DNA of 64,000 nucleotides from Lunularia cruciata (GCA_948567375.1 OX419758.1:6515001-6579000); one strand, 5' to 3'. Positions 26,761 to 39,792 are shown, counted from the stretch's first letter. A program made the numbers and translations. Notes: generated from the sequence alone by a model not told the origin.

Positions 26761-26944
26761 TTCAAAAATACATGCCTAAGCATTTTTTTCTTTACAAAGA
26801 TATTTTGTTCTACCAAAGCACCTTTCCATGGGGAGGAGAAGGATACTCTATGATTGTGGTACCCACATTTTTTTTTTCTTATTTGTGGAGAAAAAGTGTA
26901 CAAAAGAAGTTGTATTGCGCCTATATGGCATTAGAAGGCAAAGA

Positions 26945-27690
26945 ATGATGTCTTCGGGTTGAAACCCAAGGTAAAGTGACTTTGTGTCAGAAGATGAAGT
27001 ACTCGGATTTGCCCTATCAGCCTGCAACCTGAAGTAAGGAGACTTCATCTTGGGGGTGCTCAACCCAAGGCGAGGATAGAGTAACAACTTTCCTTCGGGG
27101 TTGGACATTCAAGAAGGTACCGTGCACAAAAATGGCTGGCCTATGAACGGGAGGAAATTGATAGTGACAAGAGCATGAAGAAGGTGTGATTTCTCGGTAG
27201 AAATTTGAAATGAAGGGAGACAAAGGAAGCACGCCACTATAAAATTTGGGCTAGAGATGAAGCAATGACAAGTAATTTTTCATTGTTGTTAAGAAGTCAT
27301 CCTACGGGAGATTGTGGGAAGGGAAGTGTAGTTGAAGACGCATGTGTACAGAGGAAGTCAGGAGAGTTAGTTCGGGAATCAGTAGGAAGAGTAGCCCCCA
27401 ACCCAGAGTGGAAGAGAGAAAGATGAGAGGTGGGAAGAAGAACTCTGAATTTGTAGTGAGAAATCATGCGATTTGGAGGTTAGATGTGATCGTGAGAATT
27501 GAAGTCTTGAGCAAGCTTCGGATCACATTCTTGGCATGGAACTAGAACATTAGCTTTCTAGGTTTCATGACTGAGATCATTAAGAGTAAGTGTCTTGATG
27601 GCCCCAAGGGAGAAGGGAAGAGAGGAAATCCGGCTCGATGGATGGAGTCGGATTGGAGGTTAGTACTCGGAAGAGAGGCAGGTGATGAGT
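26945..27690 (+). other. Unclassified sequence before the coiled-coil ORF
   Basis: Purine-rich on the plus strand (many GAAG/GGAG runs), with no motif or repeat end that I recognise. It may be the 5' part of the element or gene carrying the coding remnant at 27,690-29,831. Confidence 0.35.
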
Positions 27691-29831
27691 AGGGATCCAC
27701 GTTCTTGGGGAAGGAAGAAGTAGCTGAAGAAACCCAAGAGATGAGAGATGCCTTCTCTTCAAAATGCACAAAGAATAGCTACAAGGTCAATAGCTATAAG
27801 AATCCAATGAAGAGAGGCATCATGGCAGCAATAATGGCTATCTTGAAGCCAAAGCGAACCACTTATGTGATGAAACATCAAGCGGTATTCTTCCACAAGA
27901 TGTTTATAGGAGAGCCGATCAATTGGACAAAGTGTTTTCATCAACGTGCAAGATAGATGGTGTGGAACTTGCAAGACAAGTTGCCTCCACACTACATTGT
28001 GCCGTTTGTAGCCACTTCTATTTGGGACTGAACTTGCTGAACGCAGCAGAGAGACACAAGATGGTGACGCACTTCCACCTTGATTTGAGAAGAGATGTTG
28101 ATATGGAGGAGCAGTAGTACATCTTGCAGATAAGGAGCAGTGACAAGTACTACATGTAGACGGGGTAGAGTGTGCAATTGAAGGTGAACACTCCAAAGTC
28201 AAAGAAGAGGAGTTGACAAGGCAAAGAAGAAGAAGTGGCGACGAGACCTCGGAAGCAAGGAAAGTAAACCCAAAGAGAGACTTGGTAGTAATCACATTGT
28301 CAGACAAGGAGTCAGAAGGAGAGGCCGAGTGCAAGGAAGAAGACTAGGATAAGGGAGAAAAACCCAAATTCATGTTGTAGAGTGAAGAAACAAGCAGCGA
28401 GAGTGAAGATGGAGGGAAAATGCAATCGGTACTTGAGGAGGATGAAGGAAAGATGGAAATAGAAGAAGAATATAACCTACATGCAAAATAAGAAGTTCCA
28501 GAGCAGGAGGAGAAGAGGGTGACCATTCAACAAGGAGTTTTCTCCAGAAGGAAGGTGAAGTATGAAGTAGGACCAAGTAAGGTAAGAGAAGGGGAGAGTG
28601 GAAGTTCGGGGAGCAAAGAATCCATTCCCATAAGGCAATTGTGGCTAAGAAGGCAAGTGTCGAGCAAAGAAAAGGCGAAGAAGGAGAAAAGTCTGAAAGT
28701 CAAGGTAAACTCAAATGCATGAGTAGAGTATTTGCGGGAGATCATGTGCCTGTTGTTAGTAAGGTTGGAGCACAAGAAGAAGGAGATGCAGTCAAAGTGT
28801 CCGGAGGTGAAGACTGTGTTGCAGGTGTTAGCACGCTTAGAAGAAGAGAACTCGGAGTTGAAGAAGAGTATAATCTGAGGTGAGGAATAGAGTGAAGTAC
28901 TACAAGTAGATGTAGTAGTACAGAATCAACTAATTGAAAAATTGAAGAGAGAAGTGGGGAGAAGAGAAAGAATCATAGAGCAAAATGCCATAGCAAGGGA
29001 AAGGCATATAGTAGAGTATGAAATCTTGAAATAGCAGTTTGCTGATTCTCGATTAGAGATTATTCATGCTATAGCAAGAGTAACAAAGAAGGAGCAAGAG
29101 CTTGATAGAGTGTAGAAGAAAAGAAGCAACTATGGCAAAGAGAGTTGACAGTGAAGTATAGAGAAGAGGAAAGACTGAAAGAGTTACTCTGTAATCTGGA
29201 GGAGAAGATTGTGCAAAAGGAGAAGGAGAAGGAGATAGTGAAAGCCAAGTTCAAGGCAAAACTTGCAATGTATAGGGAAGATTGGCTTGTAGATCGAGAA
29301 TGGGAGAGAAGAATGAGACTTGAGCCATTGAAGGAGATTGTAACAAAGATGAATGCGATGCTAAGTACAGAAGCCAATGTCTGGATTGAAGAAACGCAAT
29401 TGCATAAGTTGAAGTTGTTGGTGCAAGAGACAAGGAGGAGAAACACAAAGGATAAAGACTTGAATGCCTTGCTGATTAGTCTCAAAACTTGTGTAGATAT
29501 GAAGATATTAGAAGTGAAAGATAATATAACAATTAGATCAGACTTGGTAAAATTGGAGATAGATAAACTTCGGAAGGACGTAAGAGCAAAACCTGAGGTA
29601 GACGACATAAGAGTCCAAATATCTTTGGAGTTACCATCGGAGATGTTAGAGAAGAGTGGGTTAGGAGATAAGGAGTTAGATAGATTACCTACTAGTATAA
29701 TTATAGATCAGAGTGAAGAAATAGTAGAATTGGTAGAAGAATTAGTAGTTGTGAAACCCAAGGATGGAGTAGTGTGTGAAGTTACTTTGGGATTGGAAGC
29801 CGAGGAAGAAGTAGACATCGGATCGGAGTAG
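27690..29831 (+). pseudogene. Broken acidic/coiled-coil protein of unknown type
   Basis: The plus strand keeps coding character across three frames for about 2.1 kb. An N-terminal part has 'KHQAVFFHKMFIGEPINWTK' and, in another frame, 'GLNLLNAAERHKM' and 'LDLRRDVDMEEQ'. A charged linker ('VVITLSDKESEGEAE') follows, and a Lys/Glu-rich region ends in a 228-codon open stretch (29,145-29,831) with long heptad-like runs such as 'RLKELLCNLEEKIVQKEKEK'. The last open stretch has no ATG start (first codon TTG) and joins the upstream reading by a shift near 29,110. I do not recognise the family. It could be an accessory ORF of a retroelement or a decayed host gene that was multiplied. Confidence 0.5.
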
Positions 29832-30683
29832 TCATAGATTTGAGACTTGCAGAGGCAAATATGAAGAGGTGCATTGTCATTTTGGATCTGCAAGTAGGAA
29901 GAGTTGTTATAGAACGATATAGTTGTTAATTAACTTTTGTTTGCTTCACTATTTAAAGGTGGTATTCACAATCATATGTTGTTCAATGCTCATAATTCTG
30001 AGTATTAATTTTGTGCTTGTGTTTATGAGTGTTGGGAGAATTTTGAAGTGAAGGTCAGTGTGCTTGTTGGATGTTGGATTCCGCAGCCTTGATATTCATT
30101 CTGTGTGTTTGATCATGAGTGAAGTGCAATTGGAGCAATGCCTTGACAGATCTAAGAGGAATTGTAGTGTTGGTAGTATTCTGCATTTGTGAGTGCAGCA
30201 TAGTGTTGATGTGAAGCAATTTTGATCGAGGAAGTTGTGCCTTAAGTGGAGAGGTGGAACACAATTCTAAGGTGAAATTGTTTGGCAGTGAAGTGTTGTT
30301 TTTAGGAGAGCCTAAATCATTACAATCAAGGTTGTCTGGAAAGATTGGTGGGGTTGTCATTAAGTGTGACAAATTGTTGTGATGAGGTTGCAAATCAATG
30401 CTTGTTACTCTCTTCTAGGTGTAGTTGCTACTTGAGAGATTAAAGACAAAATCAAGAAGGACTACATTGTGACATTTGACTTTGTATTTGACCAATTTTG
30501 ACCAATATCTTTGCGGGAACAAACTTTATTTATCTGATTACCGCAAAAGTGATATTTACTGAGTTGTCAAATGATACGTCAATACAAGCGTGACACATCA
30601 TTGGTCCATGACCACTGCCAATTTTCTGACCTACAATCTGCCAACACATTGTAAATGCGCAATGTGTGCATCTTCCTTGGAGA
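29832..30683. other. Intergenic or element 3' region
   Basis: No coding region is supported. ACTATTTAAAGG at about 29,950 resembles a TATA box, but no gene start follows. The sequence between about 30,460 and 30,683 leads directly into an LTR. Confidence 0.35.
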
Positions 30684-31236
30684 TGTAAATGTTCCAAGGA
30701 CACAAGAAACCCACCAAGAGAAACACCAAAGGAGAAACACAAGGTTTTATTACTCAATACTTTGATGCCCCAAAAGAGCACTTTGTCTTTATTATATAAC
30801 AAACAAGATCCGCTCAAAGGGAGCTACACCCTTGGATTAAATACATGGATTGGTGACATGTCTATCCTTGTACTATTTTGTTGGCAAAACAAGTTTGACC
30901 AAAGGGAATATTTGGGGAATCTTCCTATAAGAAGCGTAGAACAACATGGGTGAAGTACCATTGGAAAACTCTTGACGAGACAAACAAGGAGGAGGAAGCA
31001 ATGCCTTTTACCTTGGAGGAGGGGGGATTCTTTTGTTTTTCATGGCCTAATTTGTCCATTTAGTATCAAAAATTAACTCATGTTTTGAGGATGTTTTTGG
31101 CTTCTACTCTATTAGTGGAAGAACTCTTTTGGTGACACCTCTATATAATCTACTTAGACAATCATATATAACATCCCTCAAGATATTACCAAGCCAATTT
31201 CACCTCTAAATAAATTTTCTAGCAAATGGTATTACA
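30684..31236 (+). repeat. LTR (family TGTAATGTTCC), second copy
   Basis: 553 bp, starting TGTAAATGTTCC and ending GGTATTACA, colinear with 25,726-26,328 (shared GAGAAACACAAGG, GGGAGCTACAC, ATACATGGATTGGTGACAT). The flanking five bases (GGAGA, AACCT) do not match. It could be a solo LTR with an eroded duplication. Confidence 0.75.
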
Positions 31237-31353
31237 AACCTCCCACCTTTTAAGATGTAATGTACTCATTGTGAAGTTGTTGCTCAAAAGATTGCACTAA
31301 CACCAGTGCATTGGTCAAGTTAACTATTGAGTTCTTGTATTGCCTCATACAAT

Positions 31354-32723
31354 AGGGGTTTTTAGAAATAGTTTTATGAATCTTTGGATATTTTCATATA
31401 GATTATTACAAAGCGTTGACTAAATCGGTATGGGGTACATGCCGGAGGTAGAAAAGGTCCCACTACGGAGTGTTGGCCAAGTTCTATATTATTAGCACAC
31501 TCCATAAGAGGTGGTTCATAGAAAATAAGGGATATGGAGTTTTTTATTATCACATCATAACACATTAATTACAGATTAGTGTTGGCAAAGTGCCTAAATT
31601 AGGGCAAATCTGGTAAATACTCATGGCCACCCACTATAGTGTGTTAATTTAGTAATGTGTCAATTTGGGATTAAATAGGATTTTGCCCATAGCTACCCAT
31701 AGCTGTCCGTTTCCATTCATAGCCGCTCAATGGCACCCATTGCCATCCAATGGTGCCTATTGAGCCTCATTGCAATCAAGTTCTTGATCTATTTTTTAAT
31801 TCTGTGAGTGTTGAGGATAAACCTTATTTATTACATTCAATTTATATCCTTATTGAGCTACAAGAGCAGACTGCTATTATGGGCAAAGACATACTTGACT
31901 TGCACAAAAGTGGAAGAAGGTGCTATGCATAATGATAAATATCTAGTATTTTGTAGGGTTGAATGAATCTTTTGCTCAAAATCACTAGAAATTGGAAAAT
32001 GATATTGACTTCTAAAGTAAGTATATGATTTGGTAATATCAATAACAAACCCTATCTACAAAAAATGATCAAGATTTTGGAGTAGTAGGACTCAAGATAA
32101 TCTCAAAAAATGTCCGTTTGCTCTTTAAACCAAGCTATTGAACGATCAAGATCTTGCAAGGCAAAGGTAAATAGATCAAAAAGTTAACATTTGATTATCT
32201 TCATGGATGTCACATTTATTAAGACTTACATAAGGGTGTAATTAAATTTCTGCTTGTTTTTGGGAATATTTCTAACTTAGAGAACTAAATTTTGCAAAAC
32301 ATGAATGAAATAATCAGAATTGCTAAACAATAAGCATAAAAAATTTGGAATTTGTACCAATTTAGTTTACTGACAAGAGCATTTTCACATAGATGTTGAA
32401 TTTGAATTTGAATATTTGAGAGCAGTTTTTTGGATCCACCAAAAAAATTCATAAATCACACTCTAAGAACCAACCATCTTCTCAAAAAGCCACATAATTG
32501 CTTCTAACAATCATTTCTTTCAATATGGCAATCCTAAAAATCTATAATATAGCGCCTGATTTTTATAAATGAATTCAACTTGCACAAGATATACCGTAAA
32601 ACAATTTATGAGGCATTCATTTATTAGCATCTCATCTCCTTACAAAGTTCACTAAAAATAATTACAAAGTTTGTTATTTATTCTTTAAACATCCATGAAA
32701 ATTATTTCTAAAACAAACTCTCT
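31354..32723 (-). mobile_element. Unclassified TIR DNA element, copy 2 (inverted)
   Basis: 1,370 bp. Ends AGGGGTTTTTAGAAATAG and, inverted, AGAGAGTTTGTTTTAG. AAT flanks it at 31,351-31,353 and 32,724-32,726, a 3-bp duplication. It is the reverse complement of copy 1 over both ends: about 31,354-31,770 matches the right part of copy 1 and about 32,360-32,723 its left part. The middle (about 31,775-32,340) is longer and different from copy 1 and may hold unrelated captured sequence ('FVGLNESFAQ', copia-gag-like). Confidence 0.75.
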
Positions 32724-35267
32724 AATGGGTACTCTTTCCATTGCACAAGATATTCTACACATGGATGCGTGTACCATGGATGTGTTTTTAGAGAATGTAT
32801 TTGAATTTGTCTTTCTTTGTGCCTTCAATAAGTGTTAGAACAAGGTCTAATTTCTTATATGGAAGGAAAATGGGGCGGTCGGGATGCATATCTATGTAGC
32901 AAGTAACATGGAACATTTGATGGATCTTCTTCTGATTGGATTTGATTCTTGTGTGATGATAGCTTGAGGTGATAGGCCATTACTCCAATTTGACAAATGA
33001 TGGGAAAAGGGCCAATAAAATGAGGTATTAGCTTACAAAGGCCAACTAATGTGAGGTTGGTTGTGGACAGTCACACTTGATCCCCAATGCTAATCTCCAT
33101 GTGCCTACAATGTGCATATGTATATTATTTTTTGTCAATTTTGGGCTATCTGCAACTTGTGCTTGGTATTCTTCACACCATGTTGGATTCTAGAAACAAA
33201 AGTGTTGACAACATCAACTTTTGTAGCCATTGGACAGATTGTTACAAAGCTTGAAGGTGTGAAAGGTATTGTCCATACATGAGGAAGAATGGTATGACTT
33301 GTATAGATGAAGTCACTCAATTGTTACAGGTAAATTTCACCAATGGAAGTAAGGTGTCATACCTTTCTTGCTCCTCCAAATTGAAGCTCCAAATCATATC
33401 TTAAATAGTGAGATTGGCTCACTCTATTTGTCCATGAATTTGTGAATGGTATACTATGGACATGGCAAGTTTGGTTGAAGATGACAAAGAATGTTCTTCA
33501 AAATAAATTAGTGAATTGAGTGCCCCAATTGATGATGAGCATTTGAGACAAGCCATGGTAAGAGAAGACCGTAACTAAGTACAATTGAGCTAATTGTGGA
33601 GCATATGTCCTTGGTCATAGACACATATGAATCATCTTTTTGAGTTGGTCTACAAAGACTACAATGGAATCAAAACATGAGGTGATCTTGAGCAATTCAC
33701 AAACCAGATCTATGCTGATCTGCTCCCAATGTTGTATAGGAGTAAGGAAGGATTGAAGGAGTCATACAAGAGTCTAATTAGAGGCTTTATTTTGTTAATA
33801 GAGTAGAAAGCTTTAAACATACTCCATCACATTGTTGTTCATCTTGGGCCAATGGCATTTGATTGCATCTAAGGTCTTATCTATTCCAATGTGACATATA
33901 ATGGTGGAATCATGAAATTCTACTAGGATGGTGGTACTTAGGTTTGGAGCAGCCAGAATCCATACCTTGGTATCATGAAAGGTGAGTCCTTGGGTACTGG
34001 TCATACCTTTGGATGATTGAACTCAAACAATTAGTACGTTAGTTTTAATAGCAATAAGAATCCTTGGCCAAAAATTTGGGTTCATCTTGACCTTTACAGC
34101 TAGATTGTTTACCATAGGCATTTGGGTGAATGCCTTTGCAAGTTGCTTATTTTGCCTTCCACACATGTGATCATCATGTTGAACCATTCTCTCTACTTTG
34201 CCCAATGGATCTGTCAATGGGACAAATCTTTTTGTGTCTTGAGGTAGACTAGAGATTTGTGTCTATCTCTACTATAAATGCCTTCTTGCCAAGATAGTGC
34301 TTTCAATGCTTGGTTGCAAGGACAATAGCTAACTCTTCTTGTTTGGTGGTGTGATAGTTGCACTCTATCAATAATAGTTCTTGAGAGAAATATGCAACTG
34401 GGTGCTATCCATTATTCCATTCCTATTGTAGGACTGCTTCCATCACAAAGCCTGATGCATCTATAGTTACCTTGATTGGACACTTTGGATCATACCATTT
34501 CAAGATTGGTGCATATAAAAATGCATCTTTCAAGTCTTGAAAGGCCAATTCTTGTGTGGTTCTCCACATCCACTTCTTTCCCTTGCCAAGTAGTGCCATT
34601 AGGGGTTGTGAAACCTTGGAGAAGTCTTTGATAAATCAACAATAAAACCTACCCAATCAATTCCAAGAAAATCTTGAGTTGAGTTTGATCTTCTAGAGCA
34701 ACTCATTTTTGAATGACATCTATATTATCTATTAACACTTAGATACCTTTAGCACTTACTTTATACCCCAAGTAAATTCCTTCAAACTTGCCAAACTTGC
34801 ACTTTGAAACTTTGGCATACAATTGGTTCTATCATATAATCTAAAGGATTTCTCATAAATATTGCTTGTGTTCCTTCATTGTCTTATTATAGACTAAGAT
34901 ATCATCAAGGAAAATGATAAGAAATTTATCTAATTATGGATGAAATATATCATTCATCAAACTCATAAAAGAAGGTAGTGTGTTGGTGAAGTCATACAAC
35001 ATCACTAGGTACTCAAAGTAACCATACCTTTTTTGAAGGTAGTTTTGTGTACATGTTCTCTCATGATCTTGATTTGGTTATAACAACTCCATAGATCAAG
35101 TTTGGTGAAGTGTTTTGCCCCATTGAGTTGATCAAACATGTCATCCACGCAAGGTAATGCATATTTGTTCATCATCATTTGTTAATTTAGGCTATGGTAA
35201 TCAATACACATGTGCATTGTATCATCCTTCTTCTTCTCAAACAAGACAAGAGCCCCATATGATTATA

Positions 35268-35296
35268 CATTGGGGAAGGATGGGAAGACCCCATTA
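35268..35296 (-). mobile_element. LINE 3'-tail scrap inside gypsy element 2
   Basis: GAAGGATGGGAAGACCCCAT matches the core of the LINE tail on the minus strand. It is separate from the longer fragment that begins at 35,351. Confidence 0.5.
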
Positions 35297-35350
35297 CAAT
35301 TAGTACATGTATTTTACTCCTCAACTAACATCCTTGAAAGGTGTTGGATG

Positions 35351-35720
35351 AAAAAGGGCAACCACATAGAACACATAAAGACTAGGAAGACCCCATCAAG
35401 CCCTACAAGGGAGAGATAAAAGAGGTAAAATAGAGCTAGGCTCCAATAGTATAGACATGGGAAGTTTTTCCTTACCACACCTAAGATATCCAAGTTATGC
35501 AAATTATAAAGTCTACAAACTACTCGAGCATATGAAGAAACATCACATAGAGTGATTGCTCTCCTATTATAGATTGCAATAGCCAATGCCCTCTATAGAG
35601 TAATAGACACACATTGTGTAAAGTATGTTACAAAGTATGAGAGTGAGAATCATACCCATGGCATTTGTAATATGATAAAATACTTAACTGGATGATAGCT
35701 ATTGTATTAGCCGTGCAGAA
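35351..35720 (-). mobile_element. Non-LTR element copy D (5'-truncated, minus strand)
   Basis: Read on the minus strand this is the last 350-370 bp of the LINE family. It includes the His-Ser tail codons ('SHSHTL', about 35,635-35,655), the equivalent of GAGGGCAGTGG, GGAGAGCAATCAC and ATATCTTAGGTG, and the terminal hairpin region. It ends GGTTGCCCTTTTT at 35,351. It interrupts the RT of gypsy element 2. The 5' limit is approximate. Confidence 0.75.
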
Positions 35721-35756
35721 AAAAATCTAATATGTATTGCACTTTCAATTAAAAGT

Positions 35757-35795
35757 AAAAAAGTGACCATATAAAACACATGAAGGATGAAAACC
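35757..35795 (-). mobile_element. LINE 3'-tail fragment, minus strand
   Basis: AAAAAAGTGACCATATAAAA followed by CACATGAAGGATGA: another tail end, immediately adjacent to copy D, so two tail insertions sit side by side before gypsy RT sequence resumes at about 35,798. Confidence 0.6.
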
Positions 35796-38110
35796 CTTTT
35801 TGTATCATATCCTTGATTTGAACCTTGCACTCCTCCAATTCATGAGCTGATAGCCAACATGGGACCTTACAAGGAGGTGTCTTCTCAAGAAGTATCTTGA
35901 TTTTAGGATCTATTCTTCTTTCTGATGGTAATTTTGAAGAAAAATTATTAGGAAAGACATCTTGAAACTCATTTATCACACCTTTCAAATTCTCAAGAAT
36001 TTTTCTATCAAGTTGTGCCCATGAAACATCTATATATCCCTTACTAATAGTTGTTTTCCTTATGACAAAGAAGGTAGTTCTTCCCTTTGTGATCTTTCTC
36101 TATCTCCAATTATATTCCTTTGGCTAGTTCTCACTTTTTTTTCTCCGATCTATCATAGGATTATGGTGCACCATCGACAATATGGCTAAGACCATATCAT
36201 AACTAGCTAGACATATCATTTGCCACTCAATTTATTCTTGATACTCTTCTATAGAGAGTGTTATCTTTCTAAATATGAGTCAATCTTCTCTATCTGACCA
36301 TTAGGTAACTCTACTTCTTCATTCTCATCCTTCTCTAGTTCTATATCCAACTTTATGGCAATAGATTGAGACAAGAAATTCTCTATTGCTCTTGGGTCTA
36401 TTAATACTCTCATTTGATTCCATTTCATGACTCCATTTATAACAATTGATTATGCATTTTTCTTCCTCAACCTTTGTATTGTGAGCCGGCCTATCTCTCA
36501 CTCAAGATGAACCTCTAATGGTTATTATGATAGCGTACCATGGATTAAGAAAGAAAAGAACTCCAACTCCATCATACTCCTCCAAGGTTCAAACCATTGC
36601 TCACTAGAGAACTCAATGAGAGAGATAGTTGCAAATGAAAGGATGATGGGCACCTCCTCAGCCCTAATTTATATACTTGTAAAATAGTTACGCACCAAAA
36701 TTATTAATTATTAGAAGAACTTAAGTTACTAGGCTAAAATTCAAATAAAGCTTAAAGTCTAAAGGAATATCTATACTCATGGGAATATTTTCATGAGCAT
36801 GTGGTCTTATCTTGACCCAACCACTAAGTCAAGGATTCCTTCACATGGGCTTTCCTTGGACTATAGAAAAATCCAAAACAAAAAGGCTTGTGGGTCCAAG
36901 AGTTCTTAACTCTATCCTCAAAGCCAAACACCTAGGAATAATATCAAGTCAATACACTAGAATTCAAAATAGTGGTGCTCATTTTTTTCACTTCCTCTAA
37001 AGTAAGGTCTTCTCTATCTTAACTATGACTACATTTAGCTAATCATGACTAATGAAGAACAATCTTTTATCTCTATATAAATAATATCTCTCAAGTAATT
37101 ATAATACCAAACTCACAATAAATATCCCAATGGCATATACATGCATAAATGGATGTTACAGTGCACTCATCCTCTTCTCCCCCACTTTTACTCCTTTCTG
37201 TTGAGCTGATAAGGCCGTGAGGTACATTTAATAGGTATCTTCATTTTCCAACATGATTTTAGCATCCTCTTCTTCAATTTGTCTCTCCAAATTGTTTAAA
37301 GGTCATATGAATGGAGGTCAAGGGTCTCTAAGAAGGCATGCATGACAATTGATGGTTTTGTGCACAACTCAACCATAATTGTAACAACATCATTGTTTGC
37401 TCAAGCTCCTTCTCCTCATGGGACTCCATCTCTCCTTTCTTTGATCCATCCCTATTGTCCTTGGAGTGGTTGTGCTCCTTGGTCTTGGAAATGAATGTTG
37501 CCCAATTTTATAGGAATTGGTCTACCAAAGTGTGGTGTTTTAGCTTGATTTTGTTGTGTTGGGACTACTCCTTCACCTCCTCCGAGTACTCTTGCTATTC
37601 TTTGAGCACACATAATGGCTTCAAAAATAGTGTGAGGATTTTGTACCATTATCTTTTGGTCAATTTGTTCTTTCAATCCCCATTGAAATTCTCAAGAGCT
37701 TTTGCTAGACTCATATCAGTTATTGTGGCCTACAAATCAAGAAATGACTCTATGCATTCTTGTATGATGTTCGTATGCTTCAACTTCCATAGATGGGTTT
37801 GAGCCATCTGCACAAAATCCACAGATTAGAAATTCTTTAGCAGTCTTCTTGCATCACAGTCCAAGTGACTTCTCTTCCTTCTACCAACAACATTGATTGT
37901 TCCCAAGTATCTTACTATGTGAGGAATTTATCAATTAGGTACCCACATGCACACATGCCTATGGAATGATCTATGATCTCAATTGTGAATAATCAAAATA
38001 TCAATTCATTCTTGAGATCTAGTTTTCCATTACTCTCATAGAATGCTATCCCTTGTAAGACTTGATGTTGCACATCTTCTTCATTCATAGTAACAATATG
38101 GCTTCATTTT

Positions 38111-38590
38111 TATAAAAGACCAACAAGAGAATAAGTTAATAGAAGATCACATTGAGATTCTTGAATGAAGGAAACTCTAAATGTCTAGCATGAGTTTGGA
38201 CTTTGTTATTTATAGGGAACATATTGGCTCTTGAGAAGCTTCTTAAAAGCCGCCTTCTTAGAGTGTAAGCTAAGCTAACTGAAAAGCTTCTCGAGAAACT
38301 TCTTTCTAGAAGCCATCTATATGGCATGCAAGCTAAACTAGTCGAGAAACTTCACAAGAAGTTTCCTTCTAGAAGCCATCTACATGGCATGCAAGTTAAG
38401 TTAGTTGGGAAACTTCTTAAGAAGCTTCCTCCTAGAAGTCACCACTTGGCATACACATTACCCAATACTTGAAAGGTACCAAATAGCTTCCTAGATGCTT
38501 CTAGACTATTCTTATAATTCTTGGCTAATTTGGCCTATTTGCTACTTTGTTAGTCTCAACTAACTCATATGTAAACTCCATATTGTTACA
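38111..38590 (-). repeat. 5' LTR of gypsy element 2
   Basis: About 480 bp ending (plus strand) CTCCATATTGTTACA, as in the LTRs of gypsy element 1, and beginning TATAAAAGAC (element 1: TGTAAAAGAC). Contains several GAAnnTTC clusters (GAGAAGCTTCTTAAAAGC, TCGAGAAACTTC, AAGAAGTTTCCTTCTAGAAG) and a TATTTATAGG that is TATAAATA on the minus strand. Confidence 0.8.
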
Positions 38591-38631
38591 ATTGTTGATT
38601 GGGATTGGTATCATCATCATGAATGTTGTAG

Positions 38632-39040
38632 ATGTTAAATATTAGTCTCAATAGGCTATATGATCTGACCAAACCTGATACCCTATGTGGACTTAAAGTC
38701 ATGCGCATTCCCCTACATACTTGCACTACATGCATGCATGGTAAATATGCTTGCTCCAAGTTCCTAAAGCAAGCCTTGTATTGGGCAATGAATCTCTTGG
38801 AGCTTGTCCATAGTGACCTTAGTGGTCAAATTTCACCCCCAACTTTGACTAAGTATAAATATTTTGTAACTTTCATAAGTGATTTTCCCCAATATACTTA
38901 CCTCCAACTTCTTCATTGGAAATCTTATAATGTTGCTGCATTCATCTGCTTTGTCATGTTGGTTGAAAGGTAAACTAGTGAAAAACTAAAGATGATCCTC
39001 TCCAATGGAGTTGAATATTTTGTCCCTGAGTTTCTAACAT
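38632..39040 (+). pseudogene. Copia B integrase region
   Basis: 'SLNRLYDLTKPDT', 'CTTCMHGKYACSKF', 'LELVHSDLSGQISPP', 'KYKYFVTFISDFPQYTYLQL' and, after a stop, 'SNGVEYFVPEFL' follow the order of the copia pre-integrase zinc finger and integrase core. The Asp of 'VHSDL' (first catalytic residue) is kept. A stop follows 'VERx'. In life it would insert cDNA into the genome. Confidence 0.8.
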
Positions 39041-39792
39041 GAGTGTAGTGGAATTGAAATTTTTTTACAAATTGTTACACCACTTGGCAAAATGGTGTTG
39101 TTAAGAGAAAAATCATACGTTGTATGATATGGCCTGATGCATGCTCCATGAATTGAGCCTTCCCAAATCTTACTAGGGGGAGGCAATCATATGTATGAGT
39201 TCTCTTCAATATTAGTGCTCTACTAAAGCCATACCTCATTTTTCCACTCCATTTGAAATGTGGCACGAGCAAAAACTTGATTTATCTAATTTGTGTATCT
39301 TCAGGTGTAAGGGCCTTGCACAAGCCTGGCCAAACTATGATATAAAATAGACCCTAAGTTTGAGGCACGTACTTTACTTGGTATGATACCCAAGTAAAAG
39401 TTACAAACTATAGGGCAACCATGACAATTTTGTCTTCATCTCCTAAGACATTGTGTTTCAAGAGGAGGATTTGCTTACTAATCTATATGATAATACTTCT
39501 CAATCCACGAGTCATGGTCCTATAGACTTCAAATAGCAGATCCATCCCTTCTTTGCTCATACCATCACACAGATTCCGCCACAATTGCTCCAACCGGCTT
39601 GCACTATCCCTCATTGTTTATTCCTAAACCCGCACAACCTCATCATGTTACACCCTCCAAGTCTCACCCCTTAGTTACTATTCCCCTAACAACTCCCTCC
39701 CTTTGTTCAACCAGCAACTATGTCACCTATGGTGACACTTCCTCTACCTCAAATGTTTGAAGATGATATGCTTCATTGCCCACTTGGTTCTC

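Larger units (their letters stand above)
32728..38590 (-). mobile_element. Decayed Ty3/gypsy element (element 2)
   Basis: Read on the minus strand from a 5' LTR (38,111-38,590): gag-like 'QIDQKIMVQNPHTIFEAI' (about 37,670), RT entry 'EFQDVFPNNFSSKLPSERR' (about 35,960), 'KLDLWSCYNQIKI' and 'FLIIFLDDILVY' (about 35,070-34,890), integrase zinc-region 'CHIGIDKTLDAIKCHWPKM' (about 33,880), then an integrase C-terminus with 'STTNLTLVGLCKLIPHFIGPF' pieces near 33,000. Stops and shifts are everywhere. No 3' LTR was found; the element ends near the TIR copy at 32,723. LINE-tail pieces are inserted in its RT around 35.3-35.8 kb. Order and motifs resemble element 1, but the two differ greatly in sequence. 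Confidence 0.8.

Noticed and set aside
27759..28334. 191-codon minus-strand open frame.
   Set aside because: It is antisense to the plus-strand coding remnant, Ser/Cys/Leu-rich as expected for the complement of a Glu/Lys-rich reading frame, and has no domain.
29069..29608. 179-codon minus-strand Ser/Leu/Phe-rich frame.
   Set aside because: Shadow of the coiled-coil frame at 29,145-29,831 on the opposite strand.
26329..30683. A single LTR retrotransposon formed by the LTRs at 25,726-26,328 and 30,684-31,236.
   Set aside because: The copia gag reading continues directly across the first LTR, no primer site follows it, and the outer five bases (TTTCA, AACCT) do not match. Two separate LTR insertions fit better, though this is not proven.
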